Shown here: positions 16,246-24,849 of the stretch, piece by piece
Layout: every line of letters starts with the position of its first letter
Numbering within the stretch: position 1 is the first letter of the stretch
From: UBA10205 sp035289625
GTDB taxonomy: Archaea > Iainarchaeota > Iainarchaeia > Iainarchaeales > Iainarchaeaceae
Assembly (NCBI GenBank): GCA_035289625.1
Contig: DATDWP010000010.1
Coordinates: 1-64,000 of the forward strand
Length of the DNA stretch: 64,000 nucleotides
Direction: 5' to 3'
Notes under the pieces: generated by a model
What the model saw: only the letters and a program-made list of their open reading frames with translations
Databases searched by the model: none
What the model was told of the DNA's origin: nothing
Made by a program: the position numbers and the translations under genes

Positions 16246-17471
16246 AGTTTGCAATTTTTTCCGATACACATTTGGGTTTTGGGGAAAAATCCGAGCGCGT
16301 AGATGAGAGTTTTGATAATCTCTCACAGGCAATTGAACTCTCACTATCAAATAATGCTGATGTAATGCTTCTTGCAGGGGATGTATTTGATGCTCCAATT
16401 CCATCCCACACAGCGCTCTATAAAGCAATTAATTCATTTTCAGCTGCAAAAAAGAAAAATTCTGTAGTTTCACTTACATTGCAAAAGGGGGATATTGAAA
16501 AAGATGTAACTACTCTTGGTATTCCAATAATTGCAATCCATGGAAACCACGAATTTATTGCAAAGGATGTCAAGACCGCCCTTGACGTACTCTCAATTTC
16601 CGGACTGCTCGTGTATTTGCACGCAGCAAGGGTTGTAGTAAAAAAAGGGGACGAAGTTGCGTATGTATATGGGCTTGGTGCTGTTCCTGAAAAAAAGGCC
16701 CTTGATGTGATGCAGCACTGGGCTCCTGTGTCAGAGAAGGGGCATTCAAATGTAATGCTTGTGCACCAGGCATTTAAGGAATTTATGGCGCTTGATGATG
16801 AAATGGTTGCAACTCTTTCACTGGATGATTTGCCAAAAGGGTTTGATTTGATTGTAGATGGGCATTTGCACTGGCAAAATGTCCAGCAGCTTGGCAGCGG
16901 GAAATTTATCCTCCCGGGTTCAACAATTGCAACTTCGATAAAAAAACTGGAGTCGCAAAAGCCAAAGGGGGTATTTTTCTTTGACACTGTTACAAAAGAA
17001 CTCACTTTTGAAAAATTCCCGCGCCAGCGCTCAATGTTCTATCATAAGGTAGTTTTTGATGGGGCGGATTGTGATTATGTTTTGAAAAAGTGCAGGGAAT
17101 TAATAGAAGAGGATTTGAAAGGGAAGCATGAATTAAAGCCGCTTATTAGGTTAAATTTGAAAGGGAGTTTAAAAAAAGGGCTTAGTTCATCTGATGTTGA
17201 TTTGAAACCGCTTGATGAATTTTCTTCCCGCGCTATTATTTCTCTTTCAAAATCTTTTGCAGATGTTTCATTTCGCGCAAAGATTTCAGAATTGCGGGAA
17301 ATCCAAAAAACAAGGCTCTCTTTAGCTTCAATGGGGTTTGAAATTTTGGAGAAGAATTTGCAGGAAACTGATTTTGGTGATAAAGAATTTGCTAAATCTC
17401 TCTTTGATCTTCTAGCGCAGGATGATATTGACGGAGCATTGAATATTTTTCAGCTGCGCAAGAATTCATAA
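16242..17471 (+). CDS. mre11: Mre11-type DNA double-strand-break nuclease
   Basis: The 409-residue protein carries the metallophosphoesterase motifs in order: SDTHLGFG (~7), AGDVFDAP (~46), GNHEF (~107), VHQAF (~175) and DGHLHWQ (~207). These bind two manganese ions in Mre11/SbcD. The C-terminal 130 residues form the cap and helical Rad50-binding part. The usual partner rad50 and the herA-nurA genes are not adjacent here, which is unusual for archaea. It is translationally coupled to the HAD genes upstream and runs 22 bases into the convergent acyl-CoA synthetase gene. Confidence 0.88.
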   Translation: MKFAIFSDTHLGFGEKSERVDESFDNLSQAIELSLSNNADVMLLAGDVFDAPIPSHTALYKAINSFSAAKKKNSVVSLTLQKGDIEKDVTTLGIPIIAIHGNHEFIAKDVKTALDVLSISGLLVYLHAARVVVKKGDEVAYVYGLGAVPEKKALDVMQHWAPVSEKGHSNVMLVHQAFKEFMALDDEMVATLSLDDLPKGFDLIVDGHLHWQNVQQLGSGKFILPGSTIATSIKKLESQKPKGVFFFDTVTKELTFEKFPRQRSMFYHKVVFDGADCDYVLKKCRELIEEDLKGKHELKPLIRLNLKGSLKKGLSSSDVDLKPLDEFSSRAIISLSKSFADVSFRAKISELREIQKTRLSLASMGFEILEKNLQETDFGDKEFAKSLFDLLAQDDIDGALNIFQLRKNS

Positions 17472-18823
17472 TATGTTGCTGCTTGTGAAATTGATTTTGC
17501 AGCAACGCTTGGATAATTAAATGTTGTAAACCCTGCTTTTTCTATTTTTTCGAGATATTTTTGGCTATATTCGCTTCCCACGGCAATTACAAGAATTGGT
17601 TTTTTGTATCCCCTTTTGGGTTTTTTTAGAAGCGAGAGGTCCTGGGCATTTAGTGTTGGTAGGGTGAAGAGCAAAAGCACTACCACAATATCGACATTTG
17701 GATCTATAAGGGATGTTTCAATTGCATCTTTATACATTGCTGCATTGGCATCCCCCAAAAGATCTATGGGGTTTGAAATTGTCGCCCCTCTCATTTTTCT
17801 TTTTAGTTGCTCTGTGCTTTTTTCAGATAGCTTTGCAATGTGCATTCCATTTGCTACCATTTGGTCGGCTGTAATTATCCCAAATCCGCCTCCGTTGGTT
17901 ATTATTTGCACATTTCTGCCACTAGGCAGGGGCTCTTCTGAAAGTAGTTTTGCGCAGTTGAATAGGTCAAGTAGATCGCTAGCTTCTATTATTCCGCTCT
18001 GGGCAAATGCCGCTTCATACACTTGTGAAGAGCCTGCTAGTGAACCTGTGTGAGAAGCGGCTGCCTCGCGCGTGTGCTCACTCTTGCCGCCCTTTAGTAC
18101 TATTATGGGTTTTTTGCGTGACACTTTTTTTGCAATTTCATAAAATTTTCTGCCCTCTCTTGCGCCCTCAATATACATTGTGATAACTTTTGTTCCTTCA
18201 TCCTCCCCTAAATATTCCAAAAGATCAGCTTCATCAACATCCATGGCATTTCCGTATGAGGCGAATTTGTTCACCCCAAATTGCTGGGTAGCAATCCAAT
18301 CAAGTACCATTGATCCGAGTGCTCCTGATTGTGATATGAATGATACTGCTCCTTTTTTTGCGCTCTTCATTCTCTCGCGCTTGAAAAATGTACTATCAAT
18401 CCCATTCGTGTTATTTAGTACGCCGACACAGTTTGGCCCCATTACGCGCGTTGCTGGGTATTTTTTTATTAGCTCTTCTATTTTTTTGGTATTTGCCCTC
18501 TCTCCTGTTTCAGAAAACCCTGCGCTGATTATTATCACTGCGCTCACTTTTTTGATCATGCACTCTTCTAGTGCTCGCGCAACAAAATTTGTCGGGATTG
18601 CAATTATTGCAAGGTCTATTTTTTCATTTGAGGAGAGAATTGTTGGCAGGGAATTTATTCCCTGTATTTTTTTGTGGTTGGGATTTATTGGGACAACTTT
18701 TATAGCGGCATTTTTCATGTTTTCAAAAATTGTATGGCCAATTGTCCCTTCATGATCAGACGCGCCTATTACTGCTACTGTACGGGGGTTGAAGAAGGCA
18801 TCTAGTGCTTTTGTATTTTGCAT
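17450..18823 (-). CDS. acdA: ADP-forming acetyl/acyl-CoA synthetase, alpha subunit
   Basis: The start is ATG 18823 (a GTG precedes it). The 457-residue product has a CoA-binding Rossmann domain (FFNPRTVAVIGASDHEGTIG at the start), two ligase-CoA flavodoxin-like domains (FISQSGALG, ITNGGGFGI), and the phosphorylated histidine in ASHTGSLAGS near 258. It converts acetyl-CoA or other acyl-CoA plus ADP and Pi to the acid and ATP, a main energy reaction of fermentative archaea. The beta (ATP-grasp) subunit is not adjacent and must be elsewhere. The length fits the separate alpha subunit, not the fused form. Confidence 0.9.
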   Translation of the reverse strand: MQNTKALDAFFNPRTVAVIGASDHEGTIGHTIFENMKNAAIKVVPINPNHKKIQGINSLPTILSSNEKIDLAIIAIPTNFVARALEECMIKKVSAVIIISAGFSETGERANTKKIEELIKKYPATRVMGPNCVGVLNNTNGIDSTFFKRERMKSAKKGAVSFISQSGALGSMVLDWIATQQFGVNKFASYGNAMDVDEADLLEYLGEDEGTKVITMYIEGAREGRKFYEIAKKVSRKKPIIVLKGGKSEHTREAAASHTGSLAGSSQVYEAAFAQSGIIEASDLLDLFNCAKLLSEEPLPSGRNVQIITNGGGFGIITADQMVANGMHIAKLSEKSTEQLKRKMRGATISNPIDLLGDANAAMYKDAIETSLIDPNVDIVVVLLLFTLPTLNAQDLSLLKKPKRGYKKPILVIAVGSEYSQKYLEKIEKAGFTTFNYPSVAAKSISQAATYYEFLRS

Positions 18824-19318
18824 CACAATAGAGTTTTGCCTATTTGGTTAATAAGGCTTTTTGGGATTGGTTTTCTTGTGCTGTCTGCAAACCAGAAAAG
18901 GGTAATTGCGCTATATGTGATTGTGCAGGCTGTTTTATGGGCAAAAAACGCAGTTTTTTTCTTCACTTACGGGCATGGGAAGGTTGTAAGGGAAATTAGG
19001 CCAATTGTCCCTTCTGAAATCAGTGTTTTGGATTTTGTGTTCCATTTTCTTGTGCATGTTATAATTGCGGTTTTAGCGATTGCTTTCGGGAAGAATCTGT
19101 TGCGTTTTGATTTTTTTGAAATTTTAACAGTGGTGGCAATAGCTGTGCTGTTGCATGATGTTGGCTATTGGCTAACAAGGTCTCATCCAGGTGTCATTTA
19201 TAGCATTTTGGATTTTGGGTTAGATTGCGCGCTGTTGCTGTCCGCAATTTTTGCGGGGTTCATTTTATCGCGGCACAAAAAAATTGCGGCTCTAAAAATT
19301 CCATTTATAGAAAAGTGA
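18818..19318 (+). CDS. Hypothetical membrane protein, four predicted helices
   Basis: The frame opens with TTG at 18818 and overlaps the divergent start of the acyl-CoA synthetase gene. TTG at 18836 is an alternative, so the N-terminus is uncertain. The ~160-residue product has four hydrophobic stretches (VIALYVIVQAVLW, FLVHVIIAVLAIAF, ILTVVAIAVLLHDVGY, LDCALLLSAIFAGFIL). I recognise no family. It stands between the acyl-CoA synthetase and the topoisomerase operon, convergent with top6A. Confidence 0.6.
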   Translation: MHHNRVLPIWLIRLFGIGFLVLSANQKRVIALYVIVQAVLWAKNAVFFFTYGHGKVVREIRPIVPSEISVLDFVFHFLVHVIIAVLAIAFGKNLLRFDFFEILTVVAIAVLLHDVGYWLTRSHPGVIYSILDFGLDCALLLSAIFAGFILSRHKKIAALKIPFIEK

Positions 19319-19355
19319 TAGTGCCCTTCAGAGGCCCGAGAGTGGAATTTTATTT

Positions 19356-20456
19356 TTAGGGCAAAAAGTCTTCTTCCTTGATTTTTCTAGGCACGTACTC
19401 TTCTGTTATGAATCTTATGCCTTTTTTTGAAAGTGCTTCGAGCTCTAGCTTGTAGGCTTTTTCTTTCATGTTGTTAAATTCGTCCTTCCATTCTTTTTTT
19501 TGGAACCATTCATAGCCTTCCATTTCCTTGAGCCTCTTAACATCAAGTTGGTTTAGTTTGATTGTCACTTCTTTTGGTATTTTGTAGGTTTCAACATCTT
19601 TTGTTGTAAGCCCTATGAATTTTGCCTGGGGGGTTGCCAGCTTTTCTTCTGAGTATGAAAGTGAAATTGATCCTTGCTTTATTACAGAGTATATGTACAT
19701 TCCCCAAGGGTCGGCATCGCACAGAACATATATTGGAAGACCGAATTCTTTGTTGAGTCTTTGTGCTATTCTTCTCTCTCCTCTTCCGGGTTGGCCTCTT
19801 CCTGTAAGGATTATGCAGTTGCTTTTTTTCCAGAATTGGTCTTCATTAAACCTTCTCCACACTGCGTCCTTTTCTATGAAAAGCACGTACTCTGCTTTGA
19901 CTTTTTTGAATTCTATGCTCTCAGGCTCTACATTTGAAGGTACGCTCCAGCCGCCTGAACCCATTTTTGTTAAATCAATACTATCTTCCCCATCGCGCAG
20001 TTGTACATCTCCTGCAATTATGCCTTTTGCAGAGGCTGCAAGGTGCAGTTCTTCTCTTAGAAGGTCAAGTGATGCTTCAATGTCTTCAATACAGGGATCA
20101 CTTTCACTCTGATCTTCAAAAGTGTTCTCTGTTGTGCCCTCTATTGTGTGCTTTAGAGCGTAATAGAGATCACGAATACTCACAGTGGCCTGTTGCTCTA
20201 TTACTTTTCTTATTTCGGAAGCAACTAGCACTGTTTGCATGAATTTTCTGCTGTGCGCTACATTTAGGAATTGGCGTTCGGATTTTTTATCGCCAAGTTT
20301 TATTGTGCCGCTTTTTTTGTCAAAGAAAATGTTGTTGAGAGTTCTAACTGGCAGTTCATAAGTTGGGCTCTCATTTTTTTCTATTTGTTTTAAGAGTTGT
20401 GCTCCTACTTGTTCGAGTTTTTTTATTACTTCTTTGTCTTTTGCTCTTTCTGCCAT
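19356..20456 (-). CDS. top6A: DNA topoisomerase VI subunit A (Spo11 homologue)
   Basis: I start at ATG 20456, two bases after the top6B stop; a GTG start three codons upstream would overlap it. The product has a winged-helix 5Y-CAP domain with the catalytic tyrosine in RDLYYAL (Y98 or Y99) and a Toprim domain with FIEKDAVW (metal-binding Glu) and CDADPWGMYI (Asp pair). It makes the double-strand break in type IIB topoisomerase and acts with top6B. The 366-residue length is normal. Being last in the aIF2-beta operon next to top6B is a common archaeal order. Confidence 0.96.
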   Translation of the reverse strand: MAERAKDKEVIKKLEQVGAQLLKQIEKNESPTYELPVRTLNNIFFDKKSGTIKLGDKKSERQFLNVAHSRKFMQTVLVASEIRKVIEQQATVSIRDLYYALKHTIEGTTENTFEDQSESDPCIEDIEASLDLLREELHLAASAKGIIAGDVQLRDGEDSIDLTKMGSGGWSVPSNVEPESIEFKKVKAEYVLFIEKDAVWRRFNEDQFWKKSNCIILTGRGQPGRGERRIAQRLNKEFGLPIYVLCDADPWGMYIYSVIKQGSISLSYSEEKLATPQAKFIGLTTKDVETYKIPKEVTIKLNQLDVKRLKEMEGYEWFQKKEWKDEFNNMKEKAYKLELEALSKKGIRFITEEYVPRKIKEEDFLP

Positions 20457-20457
20457 T

Positions 20458-22203
20458 CTACTCACCCTCGCTCTGTGCTTCTATTTTGCCTTTTTTCTTG
20501 GGCTTTTTCTTATCTTCTTTTTTCTCCTTGTCTTTTCTTTTCTCATAATCTTTTTCAATTTCATCTTCTGTTAATTCAGAGCCTTCCGATTTTTCCTTTT
20601 GCTCTTCTAGTTTTAGGTGCTTTAGCACAAGTGCGTGCAGTTTTGCTTCTATTTCCTTTTTGTTCTTTCCTGTTAGCTCTGAGATTGCAATCGCAACTTC
20701 TGTTGCATATTTGTAGAACATTTTCCTCTTGGCTTCCTTTTCTGCCTGCCTTTTTTGGTGGCCAATAAAAGTGTAGATTTTTCTCCCTGTTTCCATCATG
20801 GCAAGGCGTAGCTCTTCCATTATTTCGTCCTCATCTGAAATTGCCTGCTTTCCGGCTGATGTGTAGGGTATGTGCACTGAAATTAAATTGATAAATATTG
20901 TAAGGGGCGCATTTTCAAAATCCTTTAGGCCATAGCGCTTCCAATCAATTGATTGTACTGCTTTTGTTGTGGCGCATCCGCCGGTATCAAATAGCAATGG
21001 CGCCCTATTTGCAAATCTCATTATTTCAATTTTTCTCTGTAGTACTCCCTCTTCATTAGTTTCCCCCATTCTTCCGGCATTTCCACCATAGGCAATTCCT
21101 ACTTCGACTTGGAATGGGAAGCCTCCGCTATACACTGAGGGTTTTCTTGTAATTACTGAGAGAAATTCCGGGTTTACAATGCTTCGCAAGCTCTTTTCTA
21201 TTCTCTCCTCGCCAATTGGCAAAAGCCCGTCTGTTCGGGGGGCAATGAAATTTATTTTTTTGAACTGTTTTACAATTTCTTCAGCCTCATCCCATGAGAG
21301 TTGTTTTGGGTCTTTGTTGTTATCAAAAGATATTCCTTTTGTTAGTTCTTCAATTGCCTTGTCTCCGACCCTATCAAATTCGTTTTTGAGAAAGCTTGAG
21401 ACTTTTTTGGCATCCGTGTATTTTGCAAGTGTTACAAGATCATCAATTGTCACGCCTTTTGGGTGGGGTTTCATTTCAATTGGGCGTGGGGGGATTTCTT
21501 TAAGGGTTCTTTTGAATGAAACTTTTTCGCCGCTTGGTTCAATTAGTGTTATTTGCGCGTGCGGGTTTGCAATTGCTGTTCTCCGCAAATATTCAAGTGG
21601 GGCTTGTTCTGAATTTACATATTTTACCCCTTTGAATTTTGCTTTTATAATTGTCCCGCGGAATTCTTTTGCAATTTCTTGGTAGTTTGCCATTTTAGGT
21701 TCGTTTTTTTTGGGGTCGATTGTGATTTCGGCGCTAAATGGTTTGCCTTTACCTGTTCCTGTAATTATCTGGGTGGCTTTTCCTGTTGTTATTTGCGAAA
21801 GCATGGTGCATCCTGCCGCTCCTATTCCTTGCTGGCCGCGCATTTGCATCATGCGGTGGAATTTTGTTCCTGCCAAAAGTTTTCCGAGGGCTTTTCCTGC
21901 AGTTTCCTGTGTAAGCCCGGGGCCGTTGTCCTTTACGGTGATTTCGTAGTACTCATCTGAGAGTTCTTTTATTTGCACTTCAATATCCGGGAGTATTTTT
22001 GCTTCTTCGCAAGCATCAAGGGAATTTGTAACATATTCGTGCACTATTGTTGTTAGGGTTTTGATTTTACCTGTAAGCCCGAGCATTTGCATGTTCTTTT
22101 TGAAAAATTCTGCAACGCTGTGTTCTTTGAATTCTTTTGCAATTTCTTCGGCGCTAAGCCCTTTTTCCACTTCTTTTGTAATTGCTTTTTCATCATCTGC
22201 CAC
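20458..22203 (-). CDS. top6B: DNA topoisomerase VI subunit B
   Basis: The 581-residue protein starts with GTG at 22203, with TGAGGGA upstream. The GHKL ATPase site is clear: NSLDACEEA (60-68), DNGPGL (92-97) and RGQQGIGAAG (122-131). A helix-two-turn-helix and transducer domain follow, with the conserved KTGP-like lysine region near 400-430. The last 70 residues are a Lys/Glu-rich tail typical of some archaeal copies. It hydrolyses ATP to open and close the gate of the A2B2 enzyme. It begins 9 bases after the KH-protein gene. Confidence 0.96.
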   Translation of the reverse strand: MADDEKAITKEVEKGLSAEEIAKEFKEHSVAEFFKKNMQMLGLTGKIKTLTTIVHEYVTNSLDACEEAKILPDIEVQIKELSDEYYEITVKDNGPGLTQETAGKALGKLLAGTKFHRMMQMRGQQGIGAAGCTMLSQITTGKATQIITGTGKGKPFSAEITIDPKKNEPKMANYQEIAKEFRGTIIKAKFKGVKYVNSEQAPLEYLRRTAIANPHAQITLIEPSGEKVSFKRTLKEIPPRPIEMKPHPKGVTIDDLVTLAKYTDAKKVSSFLKNEFDRVGDKAIEELTKGISFDNNKDPKQLSWDEAEEIVKQFKKINFIAPRTDGLLPIGEERIEKSLRSIVNPEFLSVITRKPSVYSGGFPFQVEVGIAYGGNAGRMGETNEEGVLQRKIEIMRFANRAPLLFDTGGCATTKAVQSIDWKRYGLKDFENAPLTIFINLISVHIPYTSAGKQAISDEDEIMEELRLAMMETGRKIYTFIGHQKRQAEKEAKRKMFYKYATEVAIAISELTGKNKKEIEAKLHALVLKHLKLEEQKEKSEGSELTEDEIEKDYEKRKDKEKKEDKKKPKKKGKIEAQSEGE

Positions 22204-22212
22204 AAAAATCCC

Positions 22213-22746
22213 TCATAGTTCAAAATCTTCTTGCCGTGCATTTTTCCTTAGCATTCCATAAACGCGTGAGTGTGTTGCCCCTCCAAGGAGCATTTCGATT
22301 GCGCGTTTTGCTTTTTCAACTTCCTCGACTTTTCCAATTATTGCAACTGTTTTTCCGTACACTGAAATATTTGCCCCGCTGTCGATTTCAATCTCTTCGC
22401 GTGCCATTCCATGAGAGCCGATCACCCGCCCCTTTTTTGCCTTGAGCCTGCTCTCGTTTTTTCCTAGAAGTTCTTGAAGTTCGATAAGTTCAAAAATACA
22501 TTCGTCGTCAAGTAAACGAAATGCGTGCTCCGGGGAAAATCCCCTTGCAATTGCTTTTACTATTCTCATTGCCTTGAGATATTTGATAGGTGGGCCCTTG
22601 CGGCGAATTTCTACTTCCCCTTCCTTGCTGTCCACTACTATTTGTGTGTTTGTTTTTTGTTCTATATCCCTTTTTGTAGAGCCCTGTTTTCCTATTAGGG
22701 CGCCAAGACGTTCGTGGGGGATTAGAATTGTCTCGGAGTCCTCCAT
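22213..22746 (-). CDS. KH-domain rRNA-processing protein (Pno1/Dim2-like)
   Basis: The 177-residue protein contains two KH-like units: LIGKQGSTKRDIEQKT (~17-32) and VIGSHGMAREEIEIDSG (~107-123), the second with GxxG changed to GSHG. This is the archaeal homologue of eukaryotic Pno1/Dim2, which binds the 3' end of 16S/18S rRNA during small-subunit maturation. A TATA box lies just upstream, so the KH-top6B-top6A genes can be transcribed separately. Its place after rio1 fits, since Rio1 and Dim2 act together in 40S assembly. Confidence 0.88.
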   Translation of the reverse strand: MEDSETILIPHERLGALIGKQGSTKRDIEQKTNTQIVVDSKEGEVEIRRKGPPIKYLKAMRIVKAIARGFSPEHAFRLLDDECIFELIELQELLGKNESRLKAKKGRVIGSHGMAREEIEIDSGANISVYGKTVAIIGKVEEVEKAKRAIEMLLGGATHSRVYGMLRKNARQEDFEL

Positions 22747-22764
22747 TTACAGATTTAATACGCT

Positions 22765-22778
22765 TTATATTATATAGG
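22765..22778 (-). promoter_or_regulatory. Internal TATA box before the KH-top6B-top6A genes
   Basis: On the minus strand TATATAATATAAAG occupies 22778-22765 and ends 19 bases before the KH-protein ATG (22746). The spacing fits a leaderless or very short leader mRNA. The 77-base gap here is the widest in the operon. Confidence 0.55.
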
Positions 22779-22823
22779 ATTCGGTCAAATTACCTTCGTA
22801 TTTTTCAAAAATTTGCAACTATT

Positions 22824-23603
22824 CTATTTTGCTAGTTCTTCTTTTCTCTTCTTTACGCTGCTGTAGAGCTCTTCATATTCTGTCTTGATTCCTTGTTTTG
22901 TAAAGTAGGTTGCCATATTGTAGATGTCGCGCTCGAAAAATTCTCGTGCTCGAGGATGGGAGAGTAGAAGGCTTTGCGCAAAATCAATAAACACTAATTT
23001 TTTATTCCAGCAAAGGATGTTGTATTCTGATAAATCTGCATGGACTAGCCCTGCTAGGTAGAGCCTTGCAATAAAATCTATGACTTCTGATTTGTATTTT
23101 TCAAGTTCTTTTGCTGAAGGCTTGCTGTCTTTTAATCTTGGAGCGCCTTCTTGGTTTTTGCCTATAAATTCCATTACAATTATATTTTCCCGAGATCCAA
23201 CCGGCATTGGTACATTTAGTGCAGCATCACTTGCCTGCAAGAGGTTTTTGTATTCTTTTTTTGTCCATGCAAATACCAGATTCATTCTATCGTGTGGAAG
23301 GTCTCTAAATCGTATGTCGCCTTCGATGTATTGGTTCATTTTTTTAAATCCGGTTGTATCCTTTTTGAAAATTTTTACAGCCCGCTTTTGGCCAGAAACA
23401 TCTGATGAAACAAATACATGTGATTCTTTTCCTGTGCTAATTACATGTTCGAGTACGTCAAATAGCCCTTTGTTTGCAAGGGTTTGTACTGCCTTGAGGG
23501 TTTTTGAATCAAACACTTGTTGGAATATTTTTCGGTCGGCTTCATTTTTGAGGCGTCTTTTTAGTACCTCAAAATCCTCTGGTTCGAATTCAGGTTGTTG
23601 CAT
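22824..23603 (-). CDS. rio1: RIO1-type serine/threonine protein kinase
   Basis: The 259-residue product has the RIO kinase core: STGKESHVF (57-65, the P-loop), the ATP-contacting lysine in AVKIFK (K77), the catalytic HADLSEYNIL (D190, N195) and the metal-binding FIDFAQS (D207), without the substrate-recognition segments of ordinary kinases. Archaeal Rio1 acts in small-subunit ribosome maturation. It lies 12 bases downstream of aIF1A, and this linkage is widespread in archaea. The length fits the archaeal form without eukaryotic tails. Confidence 0.95.
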   Translation of the reverse strand: MQQPEFEPEDFEVLKRRLKNEADRKIFQQVFDSKTLKAVQTLANKGLFDVLEHVISTGKESHVFVSSDVSGQKRAVKIFKKDTTGFKKMNQYIEGDIRFRDLPHDRMNLVFAWTKKEYKNLLQASDAALNVPMPVGSRENIIVMEFIGKNQEGAPRLKDSKPSAKELEKYKSEVIDFIARLYLAGLVHADLSEYNILCWNKKLVFIDFAQSLLLSHPRAREFFERDIYNMATYFTKQGIKTEYEELYSSVKKRKEELAK

Positions 23604-23615
23604 AAAAATTAGCTT

Positions 23616-23945
23616 TTACACTGGCAATTTAGTTAGATATCCTTTCTTTTTGAGATGTTCAACCTGCATTCCAAGATATCTCCAGGCAATATCTGCTTTT
23701 GATCTCTGGAAATCCCAAAGCCTTACAATTACAATATCGCGCTCGCGAAGCCAGGTGCGTTTTTTCATTTTTCCCGGAATTCTGCATCCTCTCTCAATCC
23801 CATCCTCGCAGAGGACTTTGACTTGGTCTGAGCCGTGCAGCTGCAATATAACTCCAAACATTTCAAGTTCGTCTCTTCTTGGAAGCCTTATTTTTCGCAA
23901 CTGCTCTTCTTGCATTTTTGCTGCTTCTTCCTCTTTTTTTCCCAT
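23616..23945 (-). CDS. eif1A: Translation initiation factor aIF1A
   Basis: The 109-residue protein has the S1/OB fold of eIF1A: RLPRRDELEMFGVILQL and a basic strand CRIPGKMKKRTWLRERDIV, followed by WDFQRSKADIAWRY. The short charged N-terminus is typical. It binds the A site of the small subunit during initiation. It starts 5 bases after DUF424 ends and precedes rio1. Confidence 0.95.
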   Translation of the reverse strand: MGKKEEEAAKMQEEQLRKIRLPRRDELEMFGVILQLHGSDQVKVLCEDGIERGCRIPGKMKKRTWLRERDIVIVRLWDFQRSKADIAWRYLGMQVEHLKKKGYLTKLPV

Positions 23946-23950
23946 TTTTT

Positions 23951-24250
23951 CTACACCTTGATTATTATTGCGTGTTCAACGCCTGCAATTCTAATAATAT
24001 CGCTCTTACTTATAAATCCTTGTTTGATTGCAACAGCAACGCTCTCTTTTCCAAATAAATTTATGCTATCCGAAGATGCTAAAAGTTCTATCATTTGTTC
24101 TTCCCCTACTTTTTCTCCTTTGTAGAAGTGTTCATCAACACTTACATCATATTTTTCATCTGAAAAGTTTTTGCCGAGTACATCTTCATCACAGCACGCT
24201 AGCACTGTGCTATTTTGAGTGCTGTGGAGTTTGCAGAACAGATTTTTCAC
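23951..24250 (-). CDS. DUF424 family protein
   Basis: The 99-residue product begins with GTG at 24250, overlapping the stop of aIF2-beta (GTGA). It has the DUF424 pattern: an N-terminal strand with ACCDEDVLGKNF, the YKGEKVGEE segment and the C-terminal NLFGKESVAVAIKQGFI. The family is archaeal, of unknown biochemistry, and nearly always lies beside aIF2-beta, which suggests a translation link. Context and order here are standard. Confidence 0.88.
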   Translation of the reverse strand: MKNLFCKLHSTQNSTVLACCDEDVLGKNFSDEKYDVSVDEHFYKGEKVGEEQMIELLASSDSINLFGKESVAVAIKQGFISKSDIIRIAGVEHAIIIKV

Positions 24251-24654
24251 CCGATTTTTTTAATTGGGCTAAGGGCTCCGCATGCTGTGCACTTTAGTAC
24301 CTTTACTCCGCTGCGCTCTATTATTTGCGTATCGGGTTTTTTGCACTCGTGGCAGAGCACGTACTCATTTACATAACCCATGAAGAGTTTGTTGATTACA
24401 TCCGGGTAAAATTTGCCGGTCATTGTGAGTTTTCCGTCCTCAATTGCAGCCGAGGTTGCGGTCTCTTTTGTAAAATATTTGTAGAAGTGCTTCTCGTCGC
24501 GCTTTATGGTCTTTAGCACTTGTGAATAGTTCCTTATGATTGTTTTTTTGCCTTGCACGCTGCTATCGAATTGTGGTATTTCAAACCTCTCTTTTGCCAC
24601 TGTTTTTTCCGGAAGTGACATGTAGAGCCTGCTTAGCATTTTTTCATATTCCAT
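24247..24654 (-). CDS. eif2b: Translation initiation factor aIF2 subunit beta
   Basis: I choose ATG 24654; TTG at 24660 is in frame. The ~135-residue product has an N-terminal helix, the core domain (IIRNYSQVLKTIKRDEKHFYKY), and a four-Cys zinc ribbon CHECKKPDT...LKCTACGA. It is the beta subunit of the factor that brings Met-tRNA to the ribosome. It heads the operon to top6A. A minus-strand box TTTAAAA near 24680 lies about 26 bases upstream, consistent with a leaderless start at this ATG. Confidence 0.95.
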   Translation of the reverse strand: MEYEKMLSRLYMSLPEKTVAKERFEIPQFDSSVQGKKTIIRNYSQVLKTIKRDEKHFYKYFTKETATSAAIEDGKLTMTGKFYPDVINKLFMGYVNEYVLCHECKKPDTQIIERSGVKVLKCTACGALSPIKKIG

Positions 24655-24663
24655 ATCCAAGTT

Positions 24664-24708
24664 GCCCGCTTAAGGGCTTTTAAATCCTTGTTTGGCCTAT
24701 AGGCCAAA
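24664..24708. promoter_or_regulatory. Promoter region with a perfect 18-base palindrome
   Basis: TTTGGCCTATAGGCCAAA (24691-24708) is its own reverse complement, and GCCCGCTTAAGGGC (24664-24677) is a second, imperfect one. They straddle the TATA-like TTTAAAA of the aIF2-beta operon, so they may be an operator or form an RNA hairpin for the divergent strand. Confidence 0.4.
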
Positions 24709-24849
24709 TTCCAAAACCTGGCGAGCTTGAGTCGATCTGAGGCTGTAGGTTTTTTTTCCAAAGGGGCATTTTGGGGTTTTTTTAATGTTTGTAATTTTGC
24801 TCTTTGTACGCAAACTATTTTTAACTAAAAGGGGCTTATTTGGGTTTAG

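Noticed and set aside
16418..17005. 195-codon minus-strand ORF
   Set aside because: Antisense to mre11 with Ser/Phe-rich shadow composition.
23080..23961. 293-codon plus-strand ORF
   Set aside because: It lies wholly opposite rio1 and aIF1A, which are clear families. Its product is Ser/Phe-rich, as expected of a shadow frame.
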